Below are positions 25,919-34,845 of a stretch of 64,000 nucleotides of DNA, piece after piece. The stretch's first letter is position 1, and every line of letters begins with the position of its first letter. The notes under the pieces are model-generated. The model saw only the letters and a program-made list of their open reading frames with translations. It was not told the origin of the DNA and did no database searches. Origin of the DNA: Nocardioides sp. Root190 (GTDB lineage: Bacteria; Actinomycetota; Actinomycetes; Propionibacteriales; Nocardioidaceae); assembly GCF_001428565.1 (NCBI RefSeq), contig NZ_LMIA01000010.1, forward strand, positions 1-64,000. The letters run 5' to 3'. The position numbers and the translations under genes were made by a program.

Positions 25919-26494
25919 TCAGATGTTCACGCCGAAGTCCTGCGCGATGCCGCGCAGGCCGGACGCGTACCCCTGGCCGACCGCGCGAAACTTCCACTCG
26001 GCGCCGTTGCGGTAGAGCTCGCCGAAGACCATCGCGGTCTCGGTCGAGGCGTCCTCGGTGAGGTCGTAGCGAGCGATCTCGGTGCCACCGGCCTGGTTGA
26101 GGACGCGGATGAACGCGTTGCGCACCATGCCGAAGTTCTGGCTGCGGTTGTCGGCGTCGTAGATCGAGACCGGGAAGACGACGCGGTCGACGTCCGGCGG
26201 GACGACGGCGAGGTTGACCTTGACGACCTCGTCGTCACCGTCACCCTCACCGGTCGTGTTGTCGCCCGCGTGGACGACGGAGCCGTCCGGGCTGGAGAGG
26301 TTGTTGAAGAACACGAAGTGCGCGTCCGACACGACCTTCCCCGCCGCGTTGAGCATGATCGCCGAGGCGTCGAGGTCGAACTCTCCGCCGGAGAACGAGT
26401 TCACGTCCCAGCCGAGGCCGATGTCGACGGCGCTGAGGCCGGGGGCCTCCTTGGTCAGGGAGACGTTGCCACCCTTGGTGAGGGAAACAGCCAT
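25919..26494 (-). CDS. terD: TerD-family stress protein
   Basis: Canonical 191-residue TerD, starting [19 protein letters not shown] and ending in the typical [18 protein letters not shown]. It has the acidic calcium loop [12 protein letters not shown] intact. The start at 26494 gives the family N-terminus and leaves AAGGAC nine bases upstream; an ATG at 26503 is too close to that site. It probably heads the module that continues to the HAD gene. Confidence 0.95.
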   Translation of the reverse strand: MAVSLTKGGNVSLTKEAPGLSAVDIGLGWDVNSFSGGEFDLDASAIMLNAAGKVVSDAHFVFFNNLSSPDGSVVHAGDNTTGEGDGDDEVVKVNLAVVPPDVDRVVFPVSIYDADNRSQNFGMVRNAFIRVLNQAGGTEIARYDLTEDASTETAMVFGELYRNGAEWKFRAVGQGYASGLRGIAQDFGVNI

Positions 26495-26575
26495 GATGTC
26501 CATGTCCTTATTCGTTGAGAAGGTCGGGCAGGACAGACTCTAGACAAGTGCTGTGAACCGGTCGACAGGTAGCGG

Positions 26576-27037
26576 TCAACTGACGGTGTCGGAATGCTCC
26601 GCAATCACCGCACGCAGCTCCCGTACGGCGGTGGCCGCACGTTGGCCGTCGGAGGTGTGGACCCCCATCAGCGACACCCGCTCGCCGTCGCCGATCTCGA
26701 GGTGCGGCCACGGCGCACCACGCGGCATCCGCAGGACACCGACCTCGGCCCAGGGCAGCACGCGCTTGCGGTACCCGTTGACCACGATCAGCCCGGTGTC
26801 GCTCGCGCGGACCCGGGAACGGGCGAGCCCGTTGAGCAGGAACAGACCGAGCCCGATCAGGGCGATGACGGTCCCCTTCTGGATCGGGTTGACCGACTCC
26901 CTGGTCCCGTCGTCGAAGTTGACCCACAGCCAGGCGAAGGCACCGACCAGCACCACACCGAAGACGGCTGAGGCCATCCGCGGCCCGAAGGGGCGCCAGG
27001 TGTGCGGGAGGGTCGGCGCCGCCGCCTGCTCGGACAT
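26576..27037 (-). CDS. PH-domain membrane protein
   Basis: A 153-residue protein with two membrane helices near the N-terminus (about 22-40 and 55-70), followed by a bacterial PH-like domain (GLIVVNGYRKRVLPWAEVG). Proteins of this type commonly follow hisG in actinobacteria. Function unknown. ATG overlaps the hisG stop by one base (TGATG). Confidence 0.8.
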   Translation of the reverse strand: MSEQAAAPTLPHTWRPFGPRMASAVFGVVLVGAFAWLWVNFDDGTRESVNPIQKGTVIALIGLGLFLLNGLARSRVRASDTGLIVVNGYRKRVLPWAEVGVLRMPRGAPWPHLEIGDGERVSLMGVHTSDGQRAATAVRELRAVIAEHSDTVS

Positions 27038-27879
27038 CAGAGCCGGCAGGCGTGGATGTCGGTGGTGAGGATCGCCCGGGCACCGAGGGCCCAGAGGTCG
27101 TCCATGACCTGTTGGGCGCTGGCCCGCTTGACCATCGACCGCACGGCGACCCAGCCCTCACGGTGGAGCGGGCTGACGGTCGGTCCCTCCATGCCGGGGG
27201 TGAGCGCGATGGCCTGCTCGATCTTCTCGACCGGGATGTCGTAGTCCATCATCACGTAGGTCCGGGCCACCAGGACGCCCTGCAGGCGTCGGGTGAAGAT
27301 CTCCAGCGCGCTGGAGTCCGCGTCGGACCTCGTGATCATCACGCCCTCGGACTCGAGGATCACCTCGCCGAAGACCTCGAGGCCGGCGCTGCGCAACGTG
27401 CTGCCGGTCTCCACGACATCGGCGATCACGTCGGCCACACCGAGCTGGATGCTCGTCTCCACTGCGCCGTCGAGCCGCACGACGCTGGCGTCGACACCAC
27501 GGTCGGCGAGGTAGCGCTTGAGCACGCCGTCGTACGACGTCGCGACCCGGAGGCCACCGAGGTCCGACACGTCGTCGGCCGTGCCGGGCTTGGCTGCGAA
27601 GCGGAACTTCGAGCGGCCGAAGCCGAGCTGCAGCGCCTCCGTCGCGGTGGCGTGGGAGTCGAGGAGCAGGTCGCGGCCGGTGATCCCGGCGTCGAGGGTG
27701 CCCTCGCCGACGTACAGCGCGATGTCGCGCGGACGCAGGTAGAAGAACTCGACCCCGTTGTCCGGGTCCATCTTGGTGAGCTGCTTGGAGTCGGAGCGCT
27801 GGGCGTAGCCCGCTTCGCGGAGCATCGTCGAAGCGGCCTCCGACAGGGCCCCCTTGTTGGGGACGGCGATCTTCAGCAT
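27037..27879 (-). CDS. hisG: ATP phosphoribosyltransferase
   Basis: Condenses ATP with PRPP, the first and feedback-regulated step of histidine synthesis. The 280-residue protein is the long form with a C-terminal ACT-like regulatory domain, and it does not need HisZ. Visible motifs: MLKIAVPNKGALSE at the start and the PRPP loop region DVVETGSTLR. Start at 27879 has GAGGAA upstream. It follows hisE by 29 nt. Confidence 0.97.
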   Translation of the reverse strand: MLKIAVPNKGALSEAASTMLREAGYAQRSDSKQLTKMDPDNGVEFFYLRPRDIALYVGEGTLDAGITGRDLLLDSHATATEALQLGFGRSKFRFAAKPGTADDVSDLGGLRVATSYDGVLKRYLADRGVDASVVRLDGAVETSIQLGVADVIADVVETGSTLRSAGLEVFGEVILESEGVMITRSDADSSALEIFTRRLQGVLVARTYVMMDYDIPVEKIEQAIALTPGMEGPTVSPLHREGWVAVRSMVKRASAQQVMDDLWALGARAILTTDIHACRL

Positions 27880-27908
27880 GGGTGATTCCTCATCGGGGCC
27901 AGTGGCCC

Positions 27909-28172
27909 TCACAGGTGGGAGTAGACGTCCTCGAGCGACAGGCCGCTCGCGATCATGAGGACCTGGGCGTGGTAGAGCAGCTGGCTGATCTCCAGCGCGG
28001 TCGCCTCAGGGCCTTCGTGCTCGGCTGCCATCCACGACTCGGCGGCCTCCTCGATCAGCTTCTTGCCGATCGCATGGACTCCCGCGTCCAGCGCGGCCAC
28101 CGTCCCCGATCCCTCGGGTCGGGTCTGGGCCTTCTCGCTCAGCTCGCGGAACAGGTCGTCGAACGTCTTCAC
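27909..28172 (-). CDS. hisE: Phosphoribosyl-ATP diphosphatase
   Basis: An 87-residue all-helical MazG-like enzyme doing the second step of histidine synthesis. The metal-binding [11 protein letters not shown] and the [15 protein letters not shown] helix are conserved. It starts with GTG, 52 nt after ribH. The pairing hisE-hisG on their own is usual in actinobacteria. Confidence 0.96.
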   Translation of the reverse strand: MKTFDDLFRELSEKAQTRPEGSGTVAALDAGVHAIGKKLIEEAAESWMAAEHEGPEATALEISQLLYHAQVLMIASGLSLEDVYSHL

Positions 28173-28224
28173 GGGGGTTCAGCCTACGGTGCGCCCGGCC
28201 GGAACGCGCCGCCGGTCCACGACC

Positions 28225-28710
28225 TCAGCTCGCGTAGCCCCGACGGATCCGCTTCAAGGTGGCCGCGGTCTGCAGGGCGGCGGACGCCGCCTCGTAGCCC
28301 TTGTCCTCGTTGGAACCCTCGAGGCCTGCACGGTCCAGGGCCTGCTCGTCGGTGTCACAGGTCAGCACGCCGAAACCGATCGGGGTGTGGTGGTCCAGGG
28401 ACACCCGGGTCAGGCCGTCGGTGGCCGCATTGCAGACGAAGTCGAAGTGCGGAGTGCCCCCGCGGATCACGACACCGAGCGCGATGACGGCGTCGTACGA
28501 CGGCGCGAGCGCCGCAGCGGTGACCGGCAGCTCGAACGTGCCGGGCACGCGCACCACGACGGGCGCCTCGAGCTTGTGGTCGGCGAAGGCACGGTGGGCA
28601 CCGGCGATGAGGCCGTCCATCACCTCGGTGTGCCAGCTGGCAGCCACCACCGCGACCCGGAGGTCGTGGCAGTCGACGGGCTCGATGTCGGGGGCGCCGT
28701 GTCCAGCCAT
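28225..28710 (-). CDS. ribH: 6,7-dimethyl-8-ribityllumazine synthase
   Basis: Joins the ribityl-uracil and the dihydroxybutanone phosphate to form lumazine, the penultimate step of riboflavin synthesis. The 161-residue protein has the substrate motifs [14 protein letters not shown] and [11 protein letters not shown]. Last gene of the rib operon, 1 nt after ribBA. Confidence 0.97.
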   Translation of the reverse strand: MAGHGAPDIEPVDCHDLRVAVVAASWHTEVMDGLIAGAHRAFADHKLEAPVVVRVPGTFELPVTAAALAPSYDAVIALGVVIRGGTPHFDFVCNAATDGLTRVSLDHHTPIGFGVLTCDTDEQALDRAGLEGSNEDKGYEAASAALQTAATLKRIRRGYAS

Positions 28711-28711
28711 G

Positions 28712-29959
28712 TCAGTTCGCTCCTTCGAGGTCGGGCAGGTCGTGCCCCATGCGGTCGCGCTTGGTCAGCAGGTAGGACAGGTTGTGGTCGTTCGGGTGCG
28801 GCGTCAGCGGGACGCGCTCGGCGACCTTGATGCCGTAGTCCTCCAGCGAGCTGACCTTGTCCGGATTGTTGGTGAGCAGGCGGACCTGCTCGACGCCGAG
28901 GTCCTTGAGGACCTGCGTCGCCGCGCCGTAGTGGCGTGCGTCCGCCGGGAGGCCGAGGTCGAGGTTGGCGTCGACGGTGTCGCGTCCCCCGTCCTGCAGC
29001 TGGTAGGCCTGCAGCTTCGCGACCAGGCCGATCCCTCGACCCTCGTGGCCACGGAGGTAGACCACGACGCCGCTGCCGTTCTCGACGATCCGGGCCATCG
29101 CCTCGTCGAGCTGCGGGCCGCAGTCACAGCGGCTGCTGCCGAACACGTCGCCGGTGAGGCACTCCGAGTGGACCCGGGTCAGCACCGGGCCGTCGGCACC
29201 GAGATCGGCCACGTCGCCGTACACGAGCGCGACGTGCTCGCTGTCGTCGACGGTGATCGTGTAGCCGATGGCCGTGAAGTCCCCGTGGCGCGTGGGGAGG
29301 CGGGTCTCGGCCTGGCGGATCACGTGCCGCTCGACGCGGCGGCGGTGGCGGACGAGGTCCTCGATGGAGATCATCGCGAGGCCGTGCTCGTCGGCGAAGG
29401 CGCGCAGCTCGGGCGCGCGCTTCATCGTGCCGTCGTCGTTGACGACCTCGACCAGCACGCCGGCAGGCGTCAGGCCCGCCAGCCGGCACAGGTCGACCGC
29501 GGCCTCGGTGTGCCCGCGGCGGACCAGCACGCCGCCCTCGCGGTAGCGCAGCGGGAAGACGTGACCGGGGCGGGTGAGCTCCCACGGCTCGGTGGCGGAG
29601 TCGGCCAGGGTGCGCACGGTGCGGGCGCGGTCCGCGGCCGAGATGCCGGTCGTCGTACCGTCGCGAGCGTCCACGGAGATCGTGTACGCCGTGCGGTAGG
29701 CGTCCTTGTTGTGAGGAGTCATCAACGGGATCTCGAGCCGGTCGAGCATGGCGCCCGGCATCGGCGCACAGATGACACCGCTGGAGTAACGGATGGTCCA
29801 GGCCATCAGCTCCGGGGTCGCCTTGCTGGCGGCGAAGATGATGTCGCCCTCGTTCTCGCGGTCCTCGTCGTCGACGACGACGACGGCACGACCGGCCGCG
29901 ATGTCCGCGACCGCCCGCTCGACGGAGTCGAGGCGCACCCTGGCGTCCTGGTCACTCAT
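28712..29959 (-). CDS. ribBA: Bifunctional DHBP synthase / GTP cyclohydrolase II
   Basis: A 415-residue fusion supplying both precursors of riboflavin. The N-terminal half (to about 205) is 3,4-dihydroxy-2-butanone-4-phosphate synthase with [10 protein letters not shown]. The C-terminal half is GTP cyclohydrolase II with the zinc cysteines in [17 protein letters not shown]. It overlaps ribE by four bases (ATGA). Confidence 0.97.
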   Translation of the reverse strand: MSDQDARVRLDSVERAVADIAAGRAVVVVDDEDRENEGDIIFAASKATPELMAWTIRYSSGVICAPMPGAMLDRLEIPLMTPHNKDAYRTAYTISVDARDGTTTGISAADRARTVRTLADSATEPWELTRPGHVFPLRYREGGVLVRRGHTEAAVDLCRLAGLTPAGVLVEVVNDDGTMKRAPELRAFADEHGLAMISIEDLVRHRRRVERHVIRQAETRLPTRHGDFTAIGYTITVDDSEHVALVYGDVADLGADGPVLTRVHSECLTGDVFGSSRCDCGPQLDEAMARIVENGSGVVVYLRGHEGRGIGLVAKLQAYQLQDGGRDTVDANLDLGLPADARHYGAATQVLKDLGVEQVRLLTNNPDKVSSLEDYGIKVAERVPLTPHPNDHNLSYLLTKRDRMGHDLPDLEGAN

Positions 29960-30564
29960 GAGTTGTTCTCCTTGGTGTAGGCACGCACGAGCTTCTCCAC
30001 GTGCTTGGCGATGACGTCGACCTCGAGGTTGACCCGGTCACCGGGGGCGCGGAACCCGAGGGTCGTGCGCGCAAGGGTCTCGGGGATGAGGCTGACGGTG
30101 AAGGTCGTGTCGTGGGCCTCGACGACCGTGAGCGAGATGCCGTCGACGGTGATCGAGCCCTTGTCGACGAGGTAGCGACCGAGCTCGGCCGGCATCGCGA
30201 TCTCGACGATCTCCCAGTGCTCGCTGGGCGTGCGGCCGACGACCTCGCCGACCGCGTCGACGTGGCCCTGGACGATGTGCCCACCGAGCCGCTTCTCGGC
30301 CGTGACGGCGCGCTCGAGGTTGACCCGGTCGCCGACGGCCAGGCCGCCGAGGCTGGTCCTGTCCAGGCTCTCGGCCATCACGTCGGCGGTCCAGGTGTCG
30401 TCGGTCCGCTCCGCGACCGTGAGGCAACAGCCGTTGACCGCGATCGAGTCCCCCAACCCGGCGTCACCCAGCGTGACGTCGGCGGCGATGGTGAGCCGGA
30501 TGGCGTCGCCCTGGTCCTCGATGGCCTGGACGGTGCCGAACTCCTCGACGATTCCGGTGAACAT
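29956..30564 (-). CDS. ribE: Riboflavin synthase, alpha chain
   Basis: Dismutates two lumazines to riboflavin. The 202-residue protein is made of two lumazine-binding repeats, each with its motif (VNGCCLTV in the first, DGISLTVVE in the second), and starts with the invariant MFTGIVEE. Also called ribC in some genomes. 4 nt after ribD. Confidence 0.97.
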   Translation of the reverse strand: MFTGIVEEFGTVQAIEDQGDAIRLTIAADVTLGDAGLGDSIAVNGCCLTVAERTDDTWTADVMAESLDRTSLGGLAVGDRVNLERAVTAEKRLGGHIVQGHVDAVGEVVGRTPSEHWEIVEIAMPAELGRYLVDKGSITVDGISLTVVEAHDTTFTVSLIPETLARTTLGFRAPGDRVNLEVDVIAKHVEKLVRAYTKENNS

Positions 30565-30568
30565 GGAC

Positions 30569-31624
30569 TCAGTCCTCCTGCTGGACGGGGCGGAGCACCA
30601 GGCGCACATTGGCCTCGGTGCCCTTGCCGACGACGGTGGTGTCGACGATCTCGAGACGCAACGCGTCGTCGATCGATCCGATTCCGAGCGGCCCGACAGC
30701 GGATGTGCCGTTGCCGAGGAGCATCGGGGCGATGTAGGTGATGACCTCGTCGACCAGGCCTGCCTTGAGGAAGGCCGCCGCCAGGGTCGGGCCACCCTCC
30801 AGGAAGACGTGGTGACGGTCGTGCTCGGCGTAGAGCGTGCGCAGCGCCAGCTCGGGGTCACGGGTGCGGAGGTGGACCGTCTCGGCCGCGTCGTCGAAGA
30901 CCCGACGGCCCGCGGGCAACTCGCGCTTCCCCATCACCACCCGCAACGGCTGGACGCCCAGTGGCTGGTCGTCCTCACCCCGCACGGTCAGGTGCGGGTC
31001 GTCGACCTCGACGGTGGTGGTGCCGACCAGCATCGTGTCGCACAGCCCACGGAGGACGTGCGTGTCGCGCCGGGCAGGCAGCGAGGAGACCCACCGCGAC
31101 GAGCCGTCGCTGGCCGCACTGCGGCCGTCGAGGGTGGTCGCGAACTTCCACGTGACGAACGGGCGACCGTGCCGGTGCGCGAAGGTCCATGCACGATTGA
31201 GCTCCGCGGCCTCGTCGGCGAGCAGTCCGGCGTCGGTCTCGATGCCGGCGGCGCGCAGCGTCTCCAGCCCGCCACTCGCCTGCGGGTTCGGGTCACGCTG
31301 CGCGGCGATCACCCGATCGACGCCGGCAGCGATCAGGGCCTCGGCGCACGGACCCGTCCGTCCGGTGTGGTTGCAGGGCTCGAGGGTCACCACGGCCGTC
31401 GCACCTCGCGCCCGGTCACCGGCCATGGCCAGCGCCTCGACCTCGGCGTGCGGAGTCCCCGCCCCGTGGTGGAAGCCCTCCCCGACCACGGTGCCGTCCC
31501 CTGCGAGCAGGACACAGCCGACGCGCGGGTTCGGGTGCAGGGGTACGCCGGGGCTCGCGGCGAGCGCGATGGCGCGACGCATGGCGTCGTACTCATCGGC
31601 GAAGTTCTCGGTCGTGCCGGTCAA
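30569..31624 (-). CDS. ribD: Bifunctional pyrimidine deaminase / reductase
   Basis: Deaminates and reduces the pyrimidine intermediate of riboflavin synthesis. The 351-residue protein has an N-terminal zinc deaminase (HAE at 59-61, C84 and C93 in EPCNHTGRTGPC) and a C-terminal NADPH reductase domain. I start at the TTG at 31624, which has AGAGG eight bases upstream. The frame is open 51 codons further, but that part lies in the FMN riboswitch and its hairpin. First gene of the rib operon. Confidence 0.93.
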   Translation of the reverse strand: MTGTTENFADEYDAMRRAIALAASPGVPLHPNPRVGCVLLAGDGTVVGEGFHHGAGTPHAEVEALAMAGDRARGATAVVTLEPCNHTGRTGPCAEALIAAGVDRVIAAQRDPNPQASGGLETLRAAGIETDAGLLADEAAELNRAWTFAHRHGRPFVTWKFATTLDGRSAASDGSSRWVSSLPARRDTHVLRGLCDTMLVGTTTVEVDDPHLTVRGEDDQPLGVQPLRVVMGKRELPAGRRVFDDAAETVHLRTRDPELALRTLYAEHDRHHVFLEGGPTLAAAFLKAGLVDEVITYIAPMLLGNGTSAVGPLGIGSIDDALRLEIVDTTVVGKGTEANVRLVLRPVQQED

Positions 31625-31685
31625 CTGCGTGCCTCTCGTGTCCGATGCTGCGGACTCCGGGGCTGGCAGGACGTCCGACGCCGTC

Positions 31686-31705
31686 GCCAGCCCGAAAGGG
31701 CTGGC
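31686..31705 (-). promoter_or_regulatory. Hairpin of the riboswitch expression platform
   Basis: A perfect 8-bp stem (GCCAGCCC with GGGCTGGC, 4-nt loop) between the FMN aptamer and the ribD start. No U-tract follows, so control could act on translation or by Rho, and not by intrinsic termination. Confidence 0.5.
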
Positions 31706-31722
31706 TCGTCCGTCGAACGCTT

Positions 31723-31877
31723 GCGTGCACTTCCCATCCGGACTTTGACCGTCGGTCCAGGAGTTCCACCTGGTCAACCGATCACTGGATGTGATCGGGT
31801 CGCGGACTTGTGAGCGAAGCGAGGACGCTTCGGATCATTCACCGCCGGCTCGGATTTTCACCGACCCCAGAGCACGC
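31723..31877 (-). promoter_or_regulatory. FMN riboswitch (RFN element)
   Basis: On the minus strand the conserved RFN blocks occur in order: GGTGAAAATCCGAGCCGGCG, then a variable stem, a CCGATCAC/GTGATCGG stem, and CCGACGGTCAAAGTCCGGAT with GGGAAG. The closing helix P1 is GCGTGC (31872-31877) with GCACGC (31723-31728). FMN binding would shut down ribD-ribE-ribBA-ribH. No gene lies in the 336 nt between ribD and the small plus-strand gene at 31961. Confidence 0.96.
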
Positions 31878-31960
31878 GAGCTCTTGGTCACCATGGTGGC
31901 ACATCACGGATCGACCGAAGTTGTGGGTCCTGTCACATGGGACCGACTACCGTCGGAGGG

Positions 31961-32101
31961 GTGAACCTGACCTGGCTGGGCCTCGGCTGCCTGGCCGGGG
32001 TGCTGCTCTGGTTCGCCTCCGACCAGTTCGTCCTGCTGCTCCTCGGCGTGCTGCTGGGGATCGCGCTCGGCATCGGCTTCGGCAACCAGGAGAAGGACTG
32101 A
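31961..32101 (+). CDS. Small two-helix membrane protein (46 aa)
   Basis: GTG start directly after GGAGGG, 46 codons, TGA stop. The peptide starts MNLTWLGLGCLAGVLLWFAS and ends in NQEKD. The middle is two hydrophobic segments rich in Leu, Gly and Val with a short DQ turn, and the end is charged. A TTGTGG/GACTAC pair 18 nt apart lies just upstream and could be the promoter. The strong ribosome site and the clean hydrophobic pattern argue for a real gene. Function unknown. The cupin gene follows after 20 nt. Confidence 0.65.
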   Translation: MNLTWLGLGCLAGVLLWFASDQFVLLLLGVLLGIALGIGFGNQEKD

Positions 32102-32121
32102 CCGCGGCGTAGCGTGGCCGC

Positions 32122-32613
32122 ATGTCCTACCCCCCGCCCCTGTACGACGGCGACGGCGAGGTCTCGGCCTGGGTCCGCCCGGGTGACGCCGAGCCCGACC
32201 TCGTCTACCCCAACGGCAACCGCGTCCACCACCTCGCCCGCGGCGAGAGCACCGGCGGCCAGTTCGGCCTGTACCGCTGGGAGTTCTCCGAGGCCGTGAG
32301 CGGCCCGGGACTGCACTTCCATCGCTCGATCTCCGAGTCGTTCTACATCCTCGACGGCGAGGTCCGGATCCACGACGGAACGGAGTGGGTCACCGCCCGC
32401 CCGGGCGACTTCCTCCACGTCCCTGCGGGCGGCCTGCACGGCTTCCGCAACGAGTCCGGGGCCCCCGCGTCGATGCTGCTCCACTTCTCCCCCGGCGCAC
32501 CGCGTGAGGCGTACTTCGAGGGCCTCGACCGGCTCGCGCGCGGCGAGCAGTGGACCTCCGAGCAGTACGACGAGTTCATGCGCGAGCACGACAACGTGTG
32601 GGTCGAGGAGTAG
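32122..32613 (+). CDS. Cupin-domain protein
   Basis: A 163-residue single-domain cupin. Both cupin motifs are visible: the metal-binding GPGLHFHRSISESFYILDGE and PGDFLHVPAGGLHGFRN. Metal-binding histidines and the glutamate are intact, so it may be a small dioxygenase, isomerase or binding protein. The substrate is not indicated by context. Confidence 0.85.
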   Translation: MSYPPPLYDGDGEVSAWVRPGDAEPDLVYPNGNRVHHLARGESTGGQFGLYRWEFSEAVSGPGLHFHRSISESFYILDGEVRIHDGTEWVTARPGDFLHVPAGGLHGFRNESGAPASMLLHFSPGAPREAYFEGLDRLARGEQWTSEQYDEFMREHDNVWVEE

Positions 32614-32621
32614 ATCCGCCA

Positions 32622-32753
32622 CCGTTGGTCGAGGAGGCCGCCCGCGGCCGTCTCGAGACCACCCGCCACGGTGCACCCGCCCGCCCGTGACTCAGTCCCG
32701 GCACCGGCTCACCAGGTCTCGAGACGGTCGCTGCGCGACCTCCTCGACCACCG
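32622..32753. repeat. Palindromic intergenic repeat, copy 1
   Basis: A 132-bp unit that is itself an inverted pair. The left arm TTGGTCGAGGAGGCCGCCC...CTCGAGACC is repeated as reverse complement at the right end (GGTCTCGAGACGG...CCTCGACCACC). Each arm can also fold back internally. No gene lies in the unit. Confidence 0.9.
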
Positions 32754-32766
32754 GGGTGCTGCCCTG

Positions 32767-32898
32767 CCGTTGGTCGAGGAGGCCGCCCGCGGCCGTCTCG
32801 AGACCACCCACACCGGTGCACCCGCCCGCCCGTGACTCAGTCCCGGCACCGGCTCACCAGGTCTCGAGACGGTCGCTGCGCGACCTCCTCGACCACCG
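32767..32898. repeat. Palindromic intergenic repeat, copy 2
   Basis: Direct repeat of copy 1, offset by 145 bp, with only about three mismatches in 132 bp. The two copies fill the 299-nt gap between the cupin gene and the convergent Ltp2-like gene. Confidence 0.9.
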
Positions 32899-32912
32899 AC
32901 AGCACCGAGGGA

Positions 32913-34085
32913 TCAGGCGCTGAGGACCAGCCCGCTCGTCGGGACTCCGGTGCCGGCGGTGACGAGGATGTTCTCCACGTCGGCGACCGGATTGACGGAG
33001 GTGCCACGCACCTGGCGCACGGCTTCGGTGATGCCGTTCATGCCATGGATGTAGGCCTCGCCGAGCTGGCCGCCGTGAGTGTTGATCGGCAGGCGTCCGC
33101 CGATCTCGATGGCGCCGTCGGCGATGAAGTCCTTGGCCTCGCCGCGGCCGCAGAAGCCGAGCTCCTCGAGCTGCATGAGGACGTACGGCGTGAAGTGGTC
33201 GTAGAGGATCGCCATCGGCATGTCGGCGGGGGTGAGCCCCGATTGACGCCACAGCTCGCGACCGACAACGCCCATCTCAGGGATGCCGATGTCGTCGCGG
33301 TAGTAGGACGTCATCACGAACTGGTCGCGGCCTGAGCCCTGGGCCGCGGCCGTGATGAAGGCCGGCTTCTGGGCGAGGTCGCGGGCGCGTTCGGCGGACA
33401 CGACGACGATCGCGACCGCGCCGTCGGACTCCTGGCAGCAGTCGAGGAGGTGGAGCGGGTCGGCGATCATGCGCGAGGCCTGGTGGTCCTCGAGCGTGAT
33501 CGGCTTGCCGTGGAAGAAGGCCGCCGGGTTCGTCGCTGCGTGGCGGCGGTCGGCGACGGCGACGCGTCCGAAGTCGGCCGACGTGGCGCCGTACTCGTGC
33601 ATGTAGCGACGTGCCTGCATGGCCACCGTCGCGGCCGGGGTGCTCAGGCCGAGCGGGTAGGTCCAGGCGTTGTCGAGGCCGTTGGTGTTGACCTGCGCGG
33701 CTGCCCAGGCCGAGACCTGGCCGAACCGGTCGCCGGAGCGCTCGTTGAAGCCGCGGTAGGCGACGACGACGTCGGCCACGCCGGTGGCGACGGCCATCGC
33801 GGCCTGCTGGACGGTCGCGCAGCCCGCGCCGCCGCCGTAGTTGATCCGGCTGAAGAACCGCAGCTCGGGGATCCCCAGCTCGCGGGCGATCGCGATCTCC
33901 GAGGAGCTGTCCATCGTGAAGGTGACCAGGCCGTCGACGTCGGCCGGCGTCAGACCGCAGTCGACGAGGGCGTGGCGAACGGCCTCGACGGAGAGCTGCA
34001 GCTCGGAACGGCCGGACTCCTTGGAGAACTCCGTGGCGCCGATGCCCGCGATCGCGGCCTTGCCCGACAGCGTGCGGGCGCTCAT
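32913..34085 (-). CDS. Ltp2-like thiolase-fold aldolase (steroid side-chain)
   Basis: A 390-residue thiolase-superfamily lipid-transfer protein. In mycobacteria Ltp2 does the retro-aldol cleavage that releases the last side-chain carbons of cholesterol, together with the DUF35 part of the ChsH hydratase. Family features: AAIAGIGATEFSKESGR at the start, NYGGGAGCATVQQAAMAVA, LYDHFTPYVL and the C-terminal NTHGGQLGEAYIHGMNG. Last gene of a five-gene unit, overlapping the ChsH1-like gene by four bases. Steroid specificity is inferred from the neighbours. Confidence 0.85.
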   Translation of the reverse strand: MSARTLSGKAAIAGIGATEFSKESGRSELQLSVEAVRHALVDCGLTPADVDGLVTFTMDSSSEIAIARELGIPELRFFSRINYGGGAGCATVQQAAMAVATGVADVVVAYRGFNERSGDRFGQVSAWAAAQVNTNGLDNAWTYPLGLSTPAATVAMQARRYMHEYGATSADFGRVAVADRRHAATNPAAFFHGKPITLEDHQASRMIADPLHLLDCCQESDGAVAIVVVSAERARDLAQKPAFITAAAQGSGRDQFVMTSYYRDDIGIPEMGVVGRELWRQSGLTPADMPMAILYDHFTPYVLMQLEELGFCGRGEAKDFIADGAIEIGGRLPINTHGGQLGEAYIHGMNGITEAVRQVRGTSVNPVADVENILVTAGTGVPTSGLVLSA

Positions 34086-34459
34086 GACGCCACCCGCACG
34101 GTGCCGATGACGTGGTCACCCAAGGACACCGACCCGACGACCTTGATCGTGGCCTCGCCGTCGACGACCTCGGTCACCTCGCCGGTGAAGGTGAACGTGT
34201 CGTACGGGTACGCGGGCGCACCGAGCCGGATCGCGATGCCCTTGATCTGCACGTCGGGGCCGGCCCAGTCGGTGACGTAGCGCTCGCAGAGCGCGGTGGA
34301 GGTGAGGATGTTGACGAAGATGTCCTTCGACCCGGCCGCCTGTGCGATGTCACGGTCGTGGTGGACGTCCTGGAAGTCACGGGTCGCGATGGCGGTCGAG
34401 ACCACCAGCGTCGGCGTGATCGGCAGGCTCCACTCCGGGAGCTTCTCTCCCACGTTCAT
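34082..34459 (-). CDS. ChsH1-like MaoC-type hydratase subunit
   Basis: A 125-residue single hotdog domain with the R-hydratase motif region DFQDVHHDRDIAQAAG holding the catalytic Asp/His pair. It matches ChsH1, the catalytic half of the steroid enoyl-CoA hydratase, which works as a heterocomplex with ChsH2. Overlaps both neighbours by four bases. Confidence 0.85.
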   Translation of the reverse strand: MNVGEKLPEWSLPITPTLVVSTAIATRDFQDVHHDRDIAQAAGSKDIFVNILTSTALCERYVTDWAGPDVQIKGIAIRLGAPAYPYDTFTFTGEVTEVVDGEATIKVVGSVSLGDHVIGTVRVAS

Positions 34460-34845
34460 CGGTCCACCTTCGTCCAGATCGGGAGGGTCAGCTCGTCGTC
34501 GATCACGTTCCAGCCCACGCGCAGCCGGTCACCGATCTCGACGGGACCGGTCACCTCGGCCACCATCCGCACGCCCTCGTCGAGGTCGACCAGCGCGATC
34601 ACCAGCGGGAGCTCCTTGCCGGGCACCTTCGGCGCGTGGTGCACCAGGTAGGAGAAGACAGTTCCCTCGCCCTGCGCCAGCACGAAGCCGCGGTCGAAGG
34701 CACCGCACTCCGGGCAGGCGGGGCCGGGCGGGTGGCGGAGCACGCCGCAGGCCTTGCACTTCTGGATGCGCAGCTCGCGGGCCCGCGTTCCCTCGAAGAA
34801 GTAGGCGTTGTCGCGGCTGACGACCGGACGGACCGGGCCGCTCAT
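34456..34845 (-). CDS. DUF35 zinc-ribbon/OB-fold protein (C-terminal part of ChsH2)
   Basis: A 129-residue protein with a rubredoxin-like zinc ribbon (KCKACGVLRHPPGPACPECG, four cysteines) followed by an OB fold. In M. tuberculosis this domain is the C-terminal part of ChsH2 and is needed to hold the Ltp2 aldolase. Here it is a separate gene, overlapping the MaoC-like gene upstream by four bases. Confidence 0.88.
   Translation of the reverse strand: MSGPVRPVVSRDNAYFFEGTRARELRIQKCKACGVLRHPPGPACPECGAFDRGFVLAQGEGTVFSYLVHHAPKVPGKELPLVIALVDLDEGVRMVAEVTGPVEIGDRLRVGWNVIDDELTLPIWTKVDR

Noticed and set aside
32622..32898. Possible CRISPR array or attachment site
   Set aside because: Two copies only, each internally palindromic and without variable spacers; no cas or integrase genes in the window.
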